Assembly (NCBI GenBank): GCA_903813345.2
Contig: CAIIXF020000010.1
Coordinates: 29,632,828-29,692,827 of the forward strand
Length of the DNA stretch: 60,000 nucleotides
Reading direction: 5' to 3'
DNA from: Owenia fusiformis
Lineage: Eukaryota > Annelida > Polychaeta > Sabellida > Oweniidae
Each line of letters starts with the position of its first letter. Within the stretch, counting starts at the first letter, position 1. Made by a program: the position numbers and the translations under genes. The notes beneath the pieces are model-generated. The model saw only the letters and a program-made list of their open reading frames with translations, searched no databases and was not told the DNA's origin. Below, in pieces: positions 34,587 to 46,180 of the stretch.

Positions 34587-35809
34587 TCACTTTGAAATAT
34601 TATTGATTTTGAAATACGTTTGATAGATCAACATGTTCGTGGAATTGTATTTATGGTGAAGTTTGTTTCTTTTGTAGATTTCCTTTTTGATATTATTGGA
34701 AAACCAAGGTTGATCATCATACCTGGTTGAAATAGTTTTATAACATACATTTGTTTTAATTATGTCTAGAAAAGTTCTAACAAAGAGCTCCGAGGCATTA
34801 TTTACAGTGTTGTTCGAGATAGAGTCCGAGTTAGTTTCTGAGTTTTTTTTGATTCGCGCGAGTCTTTTGTTTTGAAGTGCCATTATGTTTTCTTAACTGA
34901 GGGTAATCTTGGATTTTTTACCCAAACTTTACTAATAATTGTACAGTGATCGGAGTTACAAATTTGCGGGTCAACAGTGTACAAATAGTGACTGCCATTG
35001 AGGGAAATAGTGCAAAATATTTTCCTCAAGGGAATATCCTGTCCACTGACATGTTCCCGAGGCTGCAGGCCGAGGGAACAAGTCAGTGGACAGGATATTC
35101 CCGAGAGGAAAATTTTTACACTATTTCCCGAAAATGTGGAAGTCACTATTTGTTTTATTATATACCTGATAAGTACTCTGTAAACAAAAACAAAATGAGA
35201 AGTCTTTTCATTTCAATATCAAATGTTCACAGGTTCTTATTGGCATTTAAAGGCATTTTACCTTTCAACTCCTATAATCTCAGATTTGGGGGAAGATAAA
35301 ATGTACTATTGACTGGTCACATGACCTAACTGGTGATTAGTACAATTCATCTCCCCTGAAAGCAGGGATTTAGGACTTTCCAGGGAATTAGTTCATCTAT
35401 TCCATGTCATGTGACCATGAATAAGCCAATGAGCATCTAGAATACATTTGAGGTATATAATAATAAAAGATAAAGGATGATCAGAGTCAGTTATTAATAG
35501 GTCAATGCATGATTTAGAAACATTCGTAATCCCTGTGGGTTCATTGACTAAATGCTGTTGTCCTAGGTCAAACGGAATATTATTTAATTCCGAGCCAGCT
35601 AAATTATCAATATTGTTGTCATACCAAATTTTATTTCTGGCATTAAAGTCTCCATTTAAGATTACACCATCTGTTGGAAACAATAGCACTTGAAAAATAT
35701 TTAACTTTAAAGAATCAAAGTAAAGTCTGGTTGTATCTGCTGACATAGATGGTAAACAGTGGAAATATAATGAGCTGTAACCACTACCGAGCAATTTTGG
35801 ACATGTCAT
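34587..35809 (-). pseudogene. Non-LTR retrotransposon (LINE) endonuclease fragment
   Basis: The minus strand encodes VILNGDFNARNKIW and SCIDLLITDS, motifs of an APE-type LINE endonuclease. The frame is cut by the 34981-35465 insertion and resumes with VDPQICNSDHCTIISKVWVK (SDH motif). After a stop it continues to YDDQPWFSNNIKKEIYKRNK, the linker before the reverse transcriptase. No reverse transcriptase is present. Confidence 0.82.
34981..35465. mobile_element. Hairpin-ended non-autonomous element inserted in the LINE
   Basis: A 172-bp imperfect hairpin (34981-35152) begins ACAAATAGTGACT and closes AGTCACTATTTGT, followed by TTTATTATATACCTG. The far end carries the inverted GGTATATAATAATA. 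Both termini match the Crypton-like element at 54101-56136, but the hairpin arms differ in sequence. The body (about 310 bp) has no long frame. The LINE frame on both sides marks the insertion clearly. Confidence 0.75.
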
Positions 35810-37489
35810 AATCTATCTTCAATGCTATCATGTGACCATAACAAGAGACCTCTTCCCTCATTGGAAGCATATTTAGGTTTGCCATATCCTCGTATGAAAA
35901 ATAATTTGAGTTCAAATCTTCATGGGTGACATTGACTTATCACATACTTAATGACATCAAATAATTGTTTAATTATTTTCCAATGAATTAATCAATAACT
36001 GCACTCTTTACTGTGCTAGAGATAAAGAACTTCAGATCATGCATTGAAATAACGTGCAGGGTACTTGATTTTCCTAATTGATAATGATAAAAAAGTAATT
36101 AGTAGGGGGTCATATATAATTTTTGCACTAAATTATTCCTATACTATATCTCAGGAGAAGCTACATGAAGAATCAGGTAAAACGAATGCTAGCTTCAAAG
36201 TTTTTCTAAAAACTCTTATTGTGCCCCTTAGGAACTCAAGGGTTAATGAAGCTAGCTAATTGACAAAATATTTGGGATCTATATTTTACTTGGTTAAGGT
36301 CAGTCAAAGGTTAATCACTATAGAATCCATATAACAGTTTTTGTACACCATGTTAGATGATACTTGCTGTTGACCAGTCATTTAGATATAAGAAATGGAA
36401 TTAAAAAACAACCTTGTTTTGTTTGTATATCACGTAGAAAAAATTCAGTATGTCCACTGTTCACCTTGATCTTGTACTCATAAAAACTTTATAAAGATTG
36501 CATAATAACTCGCCATGTATCAAATGAGCATGCATAAAATTCGTATAGCCTTTGTGAACTTCTTGGAATTTTTATATGATCAGAATCGGTCGCCCTTTAC
36601 ATTTTTTTACTTTTGCATAACATCTTTTGCATAACATAAAAAATATTTTTTAGCATCCATAACTGACGTAAATATCTTGCCTGATGACGCTTGTTAAATT
36701 TTTCCCTCTTCAAAATATATCGGGGTACTAGAAATCTTGTTCACTCATCATCTATCAATTCAATTGTCTTTTTCTTGATGCTTTTTATCATTTTTATCTC
36801 GATGGTCTTAATTTTCTAGTTTTGAGTGCTGACCCTATTTCATTTTCAATTTTGTACCATTTCTCAGATCAGCAAAAATATTGAATATAATATGCGTTAG
36901 TTTTGGTGTTACAAGTTCTAACAGTATTACATAAATCATATTGCGATTCTTGTGCAAAATTTCATACCAAGTAATTCGGGGGATTCTATCATCATTTAAA
37001 ATACCTTATTTCATGTGTCAATAACAATTCAATGTTTCCGTCCATTTTTGATTTCAAACAATCAGGGAAATATTGCAACTTACACTATTTTGTCCAAAAG
37101 TCATGTGGTTCAATCTCTGGTACACCCCTGACACATCCAGCTTTAATTCAGTACATTTGTCACTTCTTGTTATGTTATAGAAACAATCGCTAAGCAATAT
37201 TGTTAGATTCTAATCTACTCTCACCACACTCATGTCGACTTTATCTAAATCTAAGTTTTACATGGAAAATCATGCAAATAACGCAAATTTTGTAGATTTT
37301 CACTTTTCCAATATAATGGGGTAGGTCATATTTTCAATCAATATGAATCTTAAATATATCCATGAGAAAAAGCAATGGAACGTCAAAATACAAACATTTG
37401 AGGTAAGATTTAAGCAAAATGTACAATAAGATACCAGACTACTCAAGTTTGATATTTTGGCCTACAATTTAGTCAGTAAAAACTAGCTA

Positions 37490-37944
37490 CTAGGATTGTC
37501 GGATCTTGTGAAATAGAAACAGTGCAAAAAATCGGAACACAGAAAAACAGTTGTTCTTGTTGCAGATGCCATTGAGAGCTGACATTTGATCCATGGTTAA
37601 GTAGGCCACACTTTGGTTGTTATTTCCGGGAGACATACTGACCAGAATCTTTGTTTTTAGTTCACCATCATGGAACAAAACTATTTCCGTTTTTTTATGA
37701 ACGAATAACCAACTGTAGTAGATAGTAAATCTTGAACAAGTTTCACTGCAGAGCATGGTGCCAGGCCACAATCGCCACCACTCATTTGCGTTGTATTTAA
37801 CCATTTGCAAAATCGCTAAAAACACGGTCACATCCGATAATTCCAGGGTATACCTTAGTTTCTTTGCCGGGACAAGGAGATCAGTCATTCTGACAAGGAC
37901 ACGATCTTTGAATATTCTAGCGTAAATTGTGTTTTGGTCATCCC
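37490..37944 (-). CDS. Unrecognised protein exon, open copy of a small local family
   Basis: A terminal exon follows a TTCTAG acceptor (minus strand). It runs open for 151 codons from (G)DDQNTIYARIFKDRV through MTDLLVPAKKLRYTLELSDV to LFHKIRQS and TAG. The broken copy at 27056-27519 shares its whole length and the same splice boundary, which argues for a real coding exon. I see no signal peptide or known motif in it. Upstream exons were not found, because the flanking 38-42 kb is filled by an inverted-repeat element, so this may be a stranded pseudogene. Confidence 0.45.
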
Positions 37945-38052
37945 CTAGAATAAAAATAGGACATTCAATCCAAATGACAGATAATATTGCGAAATGGTTC
38001 CTTACTCATTGAGAAATGCCCTCATCAACTTGATCGGCTGTTTAAAGCTTTT

Positions 38053-41000
38053 TAGTATGGGAGCAAAGGTCATTCCGTTTCCTTTTTAGAGGCGCGCTAA
38101 GCGACATATGTTTTCATGAACTATACGTGATACTTACCAAGAAAAATTATGTTGGCAATTCTGAATCCGCGACGGGGTTGCTATGTTAACCAAGTAAATA
38201 TGCCACGCCCGCTTTTAGGGTCTCTTTTCAGTGTATGGCCCCTATCTCTGCCATTATTGCTCAGATTTAGATGAAATTCACACCAAATGGAAGGTAATGG
38301 ATAATGCAATCAAGAAATATTGAGTTGGCAATTCTGAATCCGATATGGCGTTGCTATGGTAACAAAGTAAATATGCCACGCCCACTTTTCGGAGCTATTT
38401 TCAGTGTTTGGCCCCTAACTTTGTCATTATTGCTCAGATTTAGATGAAATTTGCACCAAATTAAAGGTAATAGATAGAGCAATCAAACAATCTTTTAAAT
38501 ATGGTGATCATTGTCTTTAAAATGGTCAGTATAATGCTTTTAATTAGTTTAGTTTATTTCTTTTAGTTGACTTTATTAGTTTATATCATTCATACATGTA
38601 TTTTATAAAAATTGAATAAATATAATGAACGTGTCCAATTCACACTGTTGCTTTGGTGACAGCATGTAACAAAACTATGTTACATTTTGACCAGTTGACT
38701 GACATGTATTCTTTTTATAATTTGGTGACAGAAAATAATCTAATAACCATAGTTATCAAATTTGGATTGTGTTATATTATGATGTCATAATGGCAATTTT
38801 TAATAAGGGGCGCAGCCAGCTTTCGGTCAGAAGGGGGCCTGCGATTGTGGCACAGGCAACCCAAAAGTATTTATAAGATAGGTTTTGAATATTACAAAGA
38901 TTGATGCAACTTCCTTCAAAATTAGCAAAAAGCTTCAAGTTGAAAGTCTTCTTTTATCTAATGGTTCTATTTTTATTGGTTATTAGGGGGTGAGTGAACC
39001 CAGCGCACCCCCATTCCTCTAAGCACTCCCTATGTTAATCCAATATGATGTTGCTATGGTAACCATTAGGTGAATATGCTAGGTGAATCAGACAATACAT
39101 GAATAATGTAGATTGGCTGACTGACATACTAAGTACCTGCTATGGTATCATAGCTCCTTTTTGTGATTATTTTCTTGAAATAAAGTAAAATTGCTCAAAA
39201 TGATTCCACTGTAATAGACATTGGTACTAACTATTCCATTAATCGCCTAAAAACACTTGACAAACATTTTACAAAACACGAAATGTCATAATAAATTTCA
39301 CAAATCCCCGGGATTTAATTGACAATTTCGCTAAGATTAATTTTTGCGATTTTACCAAGCACGAAACTAAATAGCAGGCGAAAAATACCAGCAGTACAGT
39401 ACCTGTTATGGTTTCATAGCTGCTTTCTGTGATTATCTCTTGAAATAAGGTAAAATTGCTCAAAATGGTTCCAAATTGGAACCTTAAGTATCAAGTATGA
39501 AGTATGGAAGCCCCTAATTTCAGATATGCTGTTGGTTTTGAAATCCGACATCCGACCATTCGGTTCAAAATTGGTACAGTTATGTATACATGACCTAAAA
39601 GATGAAATAGGCTAAAGTATTGACCTATACCATAAAATGATATTATTTTTTATGTAAATTGACATTGAACATATTTTTCGGATTTCAAAACCATTAGCAG
39701 CTATTAATGCGACAATGGGTATGCCAGTCAGTCAATTGACATAATCCATGCATTGTCTGAATCTTTAGCTTCAGTTTGGTGAATATTTCATATACGCTCA
39801 AGCTGTAATCATGACAAAGATAGAAGCAAAACTTTGGAAAAGCCCTGAACAGCGGGGATGGCATATTCACCTAGTTACCATAGCAACATCATATTGGATT
39901 AACAGGCATTGCCAGGGGGTGCGATGGGTGTGCCCCTATGAACAAAAAAATATAACCATTAAATAGAAGAAGAACTTTAAAATCATTTTGACTTGAAGAT
40001 TCTAGCTCAGTTTTGAAGGAAGTTGCATCAATTTTTGTAAAATTCAAAACAAATCTTAAAAACATTTTTGGGTTGCTTATGCTTCAATTGCAATCCCCCC
40101 TCTCCTAACTGAATGCTGGCTGCACCCCTGATTAACAATTGCCATTATGGCATCATAATATAACACAATTTAAATTGAATAATTTTCTATAGTTATAAGA
40201 TAATTTTCTGTCATCATATTTTAAAAAGAATACATGTGTCAGTCAACTCGTCAAAATGTAAAATTTCCTAAAGAATTCTTTTTACATCAGATAGTTTTGC
40301 TACGTGCTGTAACCATAGCAACAGCATAAATTGGAGATTTTCATTATATTTTTAGATTTATTCAGTTTTTATGACCATGCAAGTATGAATGAAATAAAAT
40401 TATAAACTCAACTAAAAGAAATAAATAAATTAACTAGTTAGAAGCATTACTGACTATTTTAAAGACAATAATTTCACAGATTATAACATCATGATTAAGA
40501 TAAAATATGCAAGAACAAACAGTTATGACGTCATAATCAATATGCAAATCATCTTATTTGCAAAGTTTACTAACTGTCTGATTACTCTATCTATTACCTT
40601 TAATTTGGTGCAAATTTCATCTAAATCTGAGCAATAATGAAGAAGATAAGGGCGAAAAACTGAAAAGAGCCCCTAAAAGTGGGTGGGGCATATTCACTTT
40701 GTTACCATAGCAACGCCATTGTTGATTCAGAATTGTCAACTTAATATCTCCTGATTGCATTATCTATTACCTTCAATTTGGTCTGAATTTCATCAAAATC
40801 TGAGCAACTATAATGGTGGAGATGGGGGCCAAACACTGAAAAGAGCCCCTAAAAATGGGCATGGCATATTTACTTGGTTACCATAGCAACGGCATCGCAG
40901 ATTCAGAATTATTGCCCATAATATTTCTTGATCATACTTTATACATGTAAATAAATAGAATGAAAATCAATCATAGTTTTCAGCTTTGACCTACTTTTAT

Positions 41001-42392
41001 GGTGAATGTCAACAGACCAAAGGTACCAATTTGGAATCATCATGAGCAATTTTACCTTATTTCAAGAAAATAATCACGAAAACAGCTATGACAGTCATAC
41101 CATAACAGGTATGCCAGTCTGTCAATCTACATTCCCCATGCATTGTCTGATTCTTTAGTTTCCATTTGATGAAAATTTCATATACACCAGAGCTATCATC
41201 ATGACAACTGATAGAATCAAAACTTGAAAAGACCTGAAATTGGGGACGGCATATTCACCTGAATACCATAGCAAACATAGGCATAGCCAGGGGGTGTGAT
41301 GGGGGCACCCCCACCCCCTCCCATTAACCAATAAAAATAGAACCATTAGAGAGAAGAAGAGATTTAAAATGCTTTTGACTTGAAGCTTCTAGCTCAATTT
41401 TGAAGGAATTTTTGTAAAATTTAAGACAAATTAAACATTTTTTGAGTTGCTTATGCCGAGATCGCACCCCCCCCCCCCCCACCCTGATTGAAAGCTGGCT
41501 GCGCCCCTGATTGAAAGCTGGCTGCGCCCCTGATTAATAATTGCCATTGTGACATCATAATATAACACAATTTAAATTAGATAAGTTTCTATCGTTATTA
41601 GGTTATTATCTGCCATCAAATTTTCGAATGAATACATGTCAGTCAACTGGTCAAAATGTAACATTTCCTAAAGAATTATTTTTACAGCAGATAGTTTTGC
41701 AACAAGCCGTTACCATAGCAACAACTTGAATTGGATATTTTCATAACATTTTTTCAATTTTTTATGACCATACATGTATGAATGACATAATCTAATAAAC
41801 TCAACGAAAATAAAGCATTACTGACCATTTTAATGATGATAATTTCCCAGATTTATACATCATGATTAAAATTAAATGTGCAAGAACAAATGGTTATGAC
41901 GTCATAATTAATATGCAAATCACCTTATTTGCATATTTTATAAACTGTTTGATTGCTCTTTCCATCACCTTTCATTTGGTACAAATTTCACCTAAATCTG
42001 AGCAATATTGACGAAGATAGGGACCAACCACTGAAAAGAGCCCCTAAAAGTGGGTGTGGGATATTTACTTTGTTACCATAGCAACGCCATATCGGATTCA
42101 GAATTGCCAACTTAATGTTTCCTGATTGCTTTATCTATTACCTTCAATTTGGTGTGAATTTCATCTAAATCTGAGCAATAATGACAGAGATAGGGGCCAT
42201 ACACTGAAAAGAGCCCCTAAAAGTGGGCGTGGCATATTTACTTGGTTACCATAGCAACGCCGTCGCGGATTCAGAATTGCCAACATCATTTTTCTTGATC
42301 AGTATCACGTATAGTTCATGAAAACATATGTCGCTTAGCTCGCCTCTAAAAAGGACACGGAACCTCTTATTTGGACTTTTGCTCCCACACTA
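38053..42392. mobile_element. Large inverted-repeat (foldback) element with internal repeats
   Basis: The ends TAGTATGGGAGCAAA and TAGTGTGGGAGCAAA are inverted. The arms continue inward for more than 300 bp (GGCGCGCTAAGCGACATATG, GAACTATACGTGATACT). Repeat blocks built of TTGGCAATTCTGAATCCG, a GTTGCTATGGTAAC-like site, TATGCCACGCCC and GCTCAGATTTAGATGAAATT occur twice near the left end and four times in the opposite direction on the right. The right side is a tandem duplicate of about 1.4 kb (39.7-40.9 and 41.1-42.3 kb). No transposase frame is evident. Confidence 0.82.
41467..41484 (+). repeat. Poly-C tract
   Basis: An interrupted run of C bases lies inside the foldback element. It is a likely slippage site. 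Confidence 0.7.
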
Positions 42393-42406
42393 TTCAGTAA
42401 CAATTA

Positions 42407-42836
42407 CTCAGATGCGAGTAGGTAGTAACCAGTTTCGCCACCAGGTGGCTGATTCGGGGGAATTAACATGGCAGGGTATTACAAAATACCCTTAAACTTG
42501 AATATGCATCAGTTTTAATGGTTCACTTTTTATATTACCCTTATGTATCTTATAGTTATACAAATTAAAATATGTCCAGTAAAAGAAAATATTATCTGCC
42601 CAACACAAGAAAAGATATTTCACTTTTTGTGGTTTTACAACATGGGGTCTATGGGGAATCTCCCCGACCTAGAAATCACATTTTCAAAGAAAATTAAATT
42701 TTCAAAGTTGATCAACTCTTTTCAAAACCACATTTCTAAATGTAATTTTACATGTAGATTCCAAATATGACATCAGTTTGACTGAATTGTGAATTTTGAA
42801 TGACGTAAATCAAGGTTATTTCTACTCGCATCTGGG
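42407..42836. mobile_element. MITE with CAGATGCGAGTAG inverted ends
   Basis: CAGATGCGAGTAG at 42409 and its exact complement at 42822-42834 bound a 430-bp stretch directly after the large foldback element. The repeat extends loosely into GTAACC/GGTTA. Confidence 0.6.
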
Positions 42837-43234
42837 ATATTGGAAAAATACGCGAAGAGAACTAGGAAAGTTTTCACACCATTGAATCCATATTCAAACG
42901 ATCGGTTGATTGTTGTCATTTTACCCACTTAAGGTATAAAAACATTACTGCAGGACGGGAAATACCACTTAATATTCGAAAATATTGTTTTCGTGGTTTT
43001 GGTTACAATTGTTTATTTCGCAGCTATAGTGAATTTTCGAAAGCGTTTAATACTCAGTATTATATGCATTTAAATTTTGCTAAAAGTTACATAATCAACA
43101 TCTGGACATCATATTGTCTCAGTATACGGGCCTTTGAGGTGCTGCACATTGGTTCTCATCAATCATGATCAGATTTTCAACCGAGATTCTCGAAGTTTCA
43201 CAATTTACAATTCTACATACAATTCATTATTATA

Positions 43235-44302
43235 CAGGGCGTTCAGTAAGTAAAGCTAATTTTGCTCTCAAACTTTTATTTTTTGTCATTTATCTTTCAA
43301 ATTTTCAGTGAAGAAGCATTTGACATTTTTCTAACTACCCTGAAAAATTAAATAAGATATGATGAATAAGAGCAAAACAATGGTTGTCATAGTAACGTGA
43401 ATACGGGTTCTGCGGAGCAATTTCTTACTTTAATAAAAATGTTATAATGCAATGGAATTGATTAAGATTAATGCTGCATATGTCTTTGTTTGCTATGGCT
43501 GAAAGTCACGACAAACATAACAACAACATACACAAATATGATACCATGGCAACAGTAGTCTATGACATCACAGACAGATGATACAACAGATGGAATGATC
43601 CAGAATGATCCATCAGACACTGCTCCATGACATCATCAAAATCATGGCTGCCAGGATTGCCAATGGAAACAAAATGAACAATGAAATGAAACAACAATTG
43701 AGAAGTAGCATCAGATACAATGTGTTGCTACGGAAATCCAAGCAGGATACCATTAGGGATATCCAAAAAGCATATGGGGACAGTGTGCCTAAGTACACAA
43801 TCTACAAATGGTATCAGAAATTCCAAAAGGGGAGAAAAACAACAAGTGATGATAAGATCCACGCAAATATCCATGAGCTTCAGAATGCCGTTCAACGTTC
43901 GCTCACAAAGAACTTTCCAGATGGCTTCCACAGGATATATCAGAAGTGGATAGAACGACATCAGCTGTGTGTGAAAGCTAAGGGAAACTACTTTGAACAT
44001 GAAATAGAATGCTAACTTGAAAGTAGAAATGTGGAGTAGCCACAGAACTATGGTTGAAATATAGACAGGACAGAAACTAACGTTAACAAAATCTACTAGG
44101 CTGTGAACTTATAAAATTGCTCCGCAGAACCCGTATTCGCATTACTATGACAACCACCATTTTGCTGTTATTCATTATATCTTAATCATTTTTTCAGGAT
44201 AGTTAGAAAAGTGGCTGATGCTTCTCCACTGAAAATTTGAACGATGATAGACAAGAAATAAAAGTTTGAGAGCAAAATTAGCTTTACTTACTGAACGCCC
44301 TG
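43235..44302. mobile_element. Mariner-type deletion derivative, 1068 bp
   Basis: TA-flanked inverted repeats begin CAGGGCGTTCAGTAAGTAAA and continue through GCTCTCAAACTTTTATTT. Inner inverted blocks carry GTTGTCATAGTAAC with TTCTGCGGAGC. Its length and layout match the 32296 element, although the end sequences differ. It carries a transposase-derived frame at 43605-44015. Confidence 0.88.
43605..44015 (+). CDS. Mariner-derived HTH protein lacking the DDE core
   Basis: An uninterrupted frame of up to 136 codons. The first ATG with a plausible mariner-like start may be internal (MAARIANGNK). It holds IRYNVLLRKSKQDTIRDIQK, AYGDSVPKYTIYKWYQKFQK and GRKTTSDD (an HTH_48-type DNA-binding domain), then jumps to FHRIYQKWIERHQLCVKAKG and NYFE, the extreme C-terminus of a mariner transposase. 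The DDE catalytic region is absent yet the frame is intact, so the product could bind transposon ends without cutting. This could equally be chance preservation. Confidence 0.6.
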   Translation: MIHQTLLHDIIKIMAARIANGNKMNNEMKQQLRSSIRYNVLLRKSKQDTIRDIQKAYGDSVPKYTIYKWYQKFQKGRKTTSDDKIHANIHELQNAVQRSLTKNFPDGFHRIYQKWIERHQLCVKAKGNYFEHEIEC

Positions 44303-44708
44303 TATTACTGTAAATCTGTAAAGACAACAGGGTGTACCAAATTAAGCGTGAAAATAAAACATAAGATTTGCATTTAAATAAGACCGTCCTCACTTGGATG
44401 TGATTTTATAAAAACGCATTTAAAAAGTATTTTAGGATTTGCCTTAAATTATAAATGCAATTCATATATCAACTCTCAAATAAGGTTTTGTTTATTTTTA
44501 TATCTAAATGTATCATTAGGCCAGGCTCACGCTCAAATTAGCAAATAAAACTCGGGGATGGAATTTCATTGAACAAAATCATGTCAAGTCCAGAATCAGA
44601 ATATTTTTTCACACTTTGAAGTATGCAATATTACGCCCTCGGGTCATTACACCATTATATGATCAACTGGTTTTAATATACGCTACCATAAAGAGTAAGA
44701 ATGCTACA

Positions 44709-44860
44709 TCAAAAAATAAACTGACCAATAGGATGGGTATGATCATCTTCTTCATGTCCGTCGTGTTTAGGCGAATCATGACAGCGCCATTCCTTAGAAG
44801 TAATGAACGGTGATCCTTCTGTTGAATTGCTTTGAAACAGATTCCTTCTTTTAGCAGTTC
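44709..44860 (-). CDS. cGAS-like receptor exon 2
   Basis: After the TACATTTTAG acceptor it encodes TAKRRNLFQSNSTEGSPFIT and a charged His/Asp-rich tail ending GQFIF and TGA. Phase and the NLF motif support the join. Confidence 0.72.
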
Positions 44861-46056
44861 CTAAAATGTACAAAATAAAAAAGTTACATTAAGAATTATC
44901 AAAACAAGATTCCAAAACTCAAAAGATAAAAAGTATTTCCTTGTTCACCATGTTTTTTTTAGGTTTGCGTTTAAAGGTTTTTATTATCAAAATAATCAAA
45001 ACATGTTTAGGATTTACCATGTTGACTTGTTGACAAAAGCAACAGCTGATGCACAACTGCTTCGAAGCATTCTCCGATTGCGGCGGTTTGACAATTCTGC
45101 TGGTGATGTAGAACATGCATTTTCAGAATGTAAGACGTTATAGATGGAGGGTGAATCCTACTCGTTTCTATTAACATCATCACACTTTTCAGACACAGAT
45201 ACAACATTTTGTGGCTCCGACTCAGGATGTGATTGGGATTTTCCGGGTCAACAACTGATTCGATCCAATGGCAATTGTTTAGGGAACAATCGCAAGAATC
45301 TTTCATATTTGGAATCATTACACATCGGCCCAACTTGGAATTCCTCTTTTCTACGCAGAAACACATATCGATATCTGTTATAGCGTGTGGAGTTACCAAT
45401 GTTAGCATAATACACGGGCCATGCAGTTCACTACTCATGCTACAGCTTCCAACGGGGTACTTAGTCAATTCATCATTCGGGTCAATGTCCTCTTCTTTGT
45501 AATTGTAAAGCGTCGAACGCTTTAACACGGTTTCAACTGCCTTCTTTAGTTCAAGAATGATATTTACCGAGAGCTTTTTTTCTTTTACCGTCTTTTCAAG
45601 TTCTTCGTCGGGAAAGGCATTCGGGGCGAGATCGATAGAACCATACTCTGACCCACGATAGTTACACTCTTGATCATCAATATCCTTCACTGCTACTGTC
45701 TCACCATCCGATAGTTTAAGGACGGACAAGAAGTCCATTTCGTCCATTCTTGCCACCTTTGTTTTCTCATAGTGACTGCCCCGTCTGATGTGCATTTTTG
45801 TTTTAAATATCGACTTGACTTTTCCGACATTAATCGAAATGTCGCGAACAAAATCTTCCACATATTGAGTATGTTCTTTCACTTCAGACTCGGTGTACCT
45901 ACCACTAGTTCGTATCTCAGACGTTTCAGAAATGAACTCGACAAAGTTGGATAGATTCGTGATGCCCTTTGGGTCACACGTGGTGAACTGTTTCTCCTGG
46001 TTTTCCTCTGAAATGGGAAATGGACCAACAAAATGTGGTATTTCATTTTCATCCAT
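44709..46056 (-). CDS. cGAS-like receptor (cGLR) / Mab-21 domain nucleotidyltransferase
   Basis: Exon 1 (46056 down to 45018) and exon 2 (44860 down to 44709) join at GTAAAT/TTTTAG in matching phase to 396 residues. Residues 93-110 read GSHYEKTKVARMDEMDFL, the nucleotidyltransferase signature of cGAS and Mab-21 proteins (cGAS: GSYYEHVKIS..NEFDV). Ser-94, Glu-106 and Asp-108 match catalytic positions, and TDIDMCFCVE (227-236) offers the third acidic residue. SYILKMHVLHH (308-318) is the conserved Mab-21 helix, and exon 2 ends with an NLFQSN block typical of the domain's C-terminus. In animals such proteins sense RNA, DNA or other ligands and make cyclic dinucleotides that activate STING. The ligand here is unknown, and Mab-21 members without enzymatic activity exist. 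The start context is good (CAACATGG). Confidence 0.85.
45018..46056 (-). CDS. cGAS-like receptor exon 1
   Basis: The exon carries the catalytic core and most of the helical domain. It ends one base into a codon at the GTAAAT donor. Confidence 0.85.
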
Positions 46057-46158
46057 GTTGCATAGACTTCAGTCACCACTAGTCACATTTTTTACAATGG
46101 TGCCTGCCCGTCTTTTGTTGAGTTTTTATGTTCTAAATATGGCACAACCTCGGGTAAA

Positions 46159-46180
46159 TATACACTCTCCTCCATAAGTT
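46159..46180 (+). repeat. Solitary Tc1-like terminus fragment
   Basis: TACACTCTCCTCCATAAGTTT near the cGLR start resembles the ends of the 16085 and 53328 elements. No partner end is nearby. Confidence 0.4.

Noticed and set aside
35393-35809. 138-codon minus frame as a separate gene
   Set aside because: It is the LINE endonuclease fragment read into the inserted element.
45144-46177. Plus-strand frames over the cGLR
   Set aside because: They are antisense shadows; the minus strand carries the catalytic motif.
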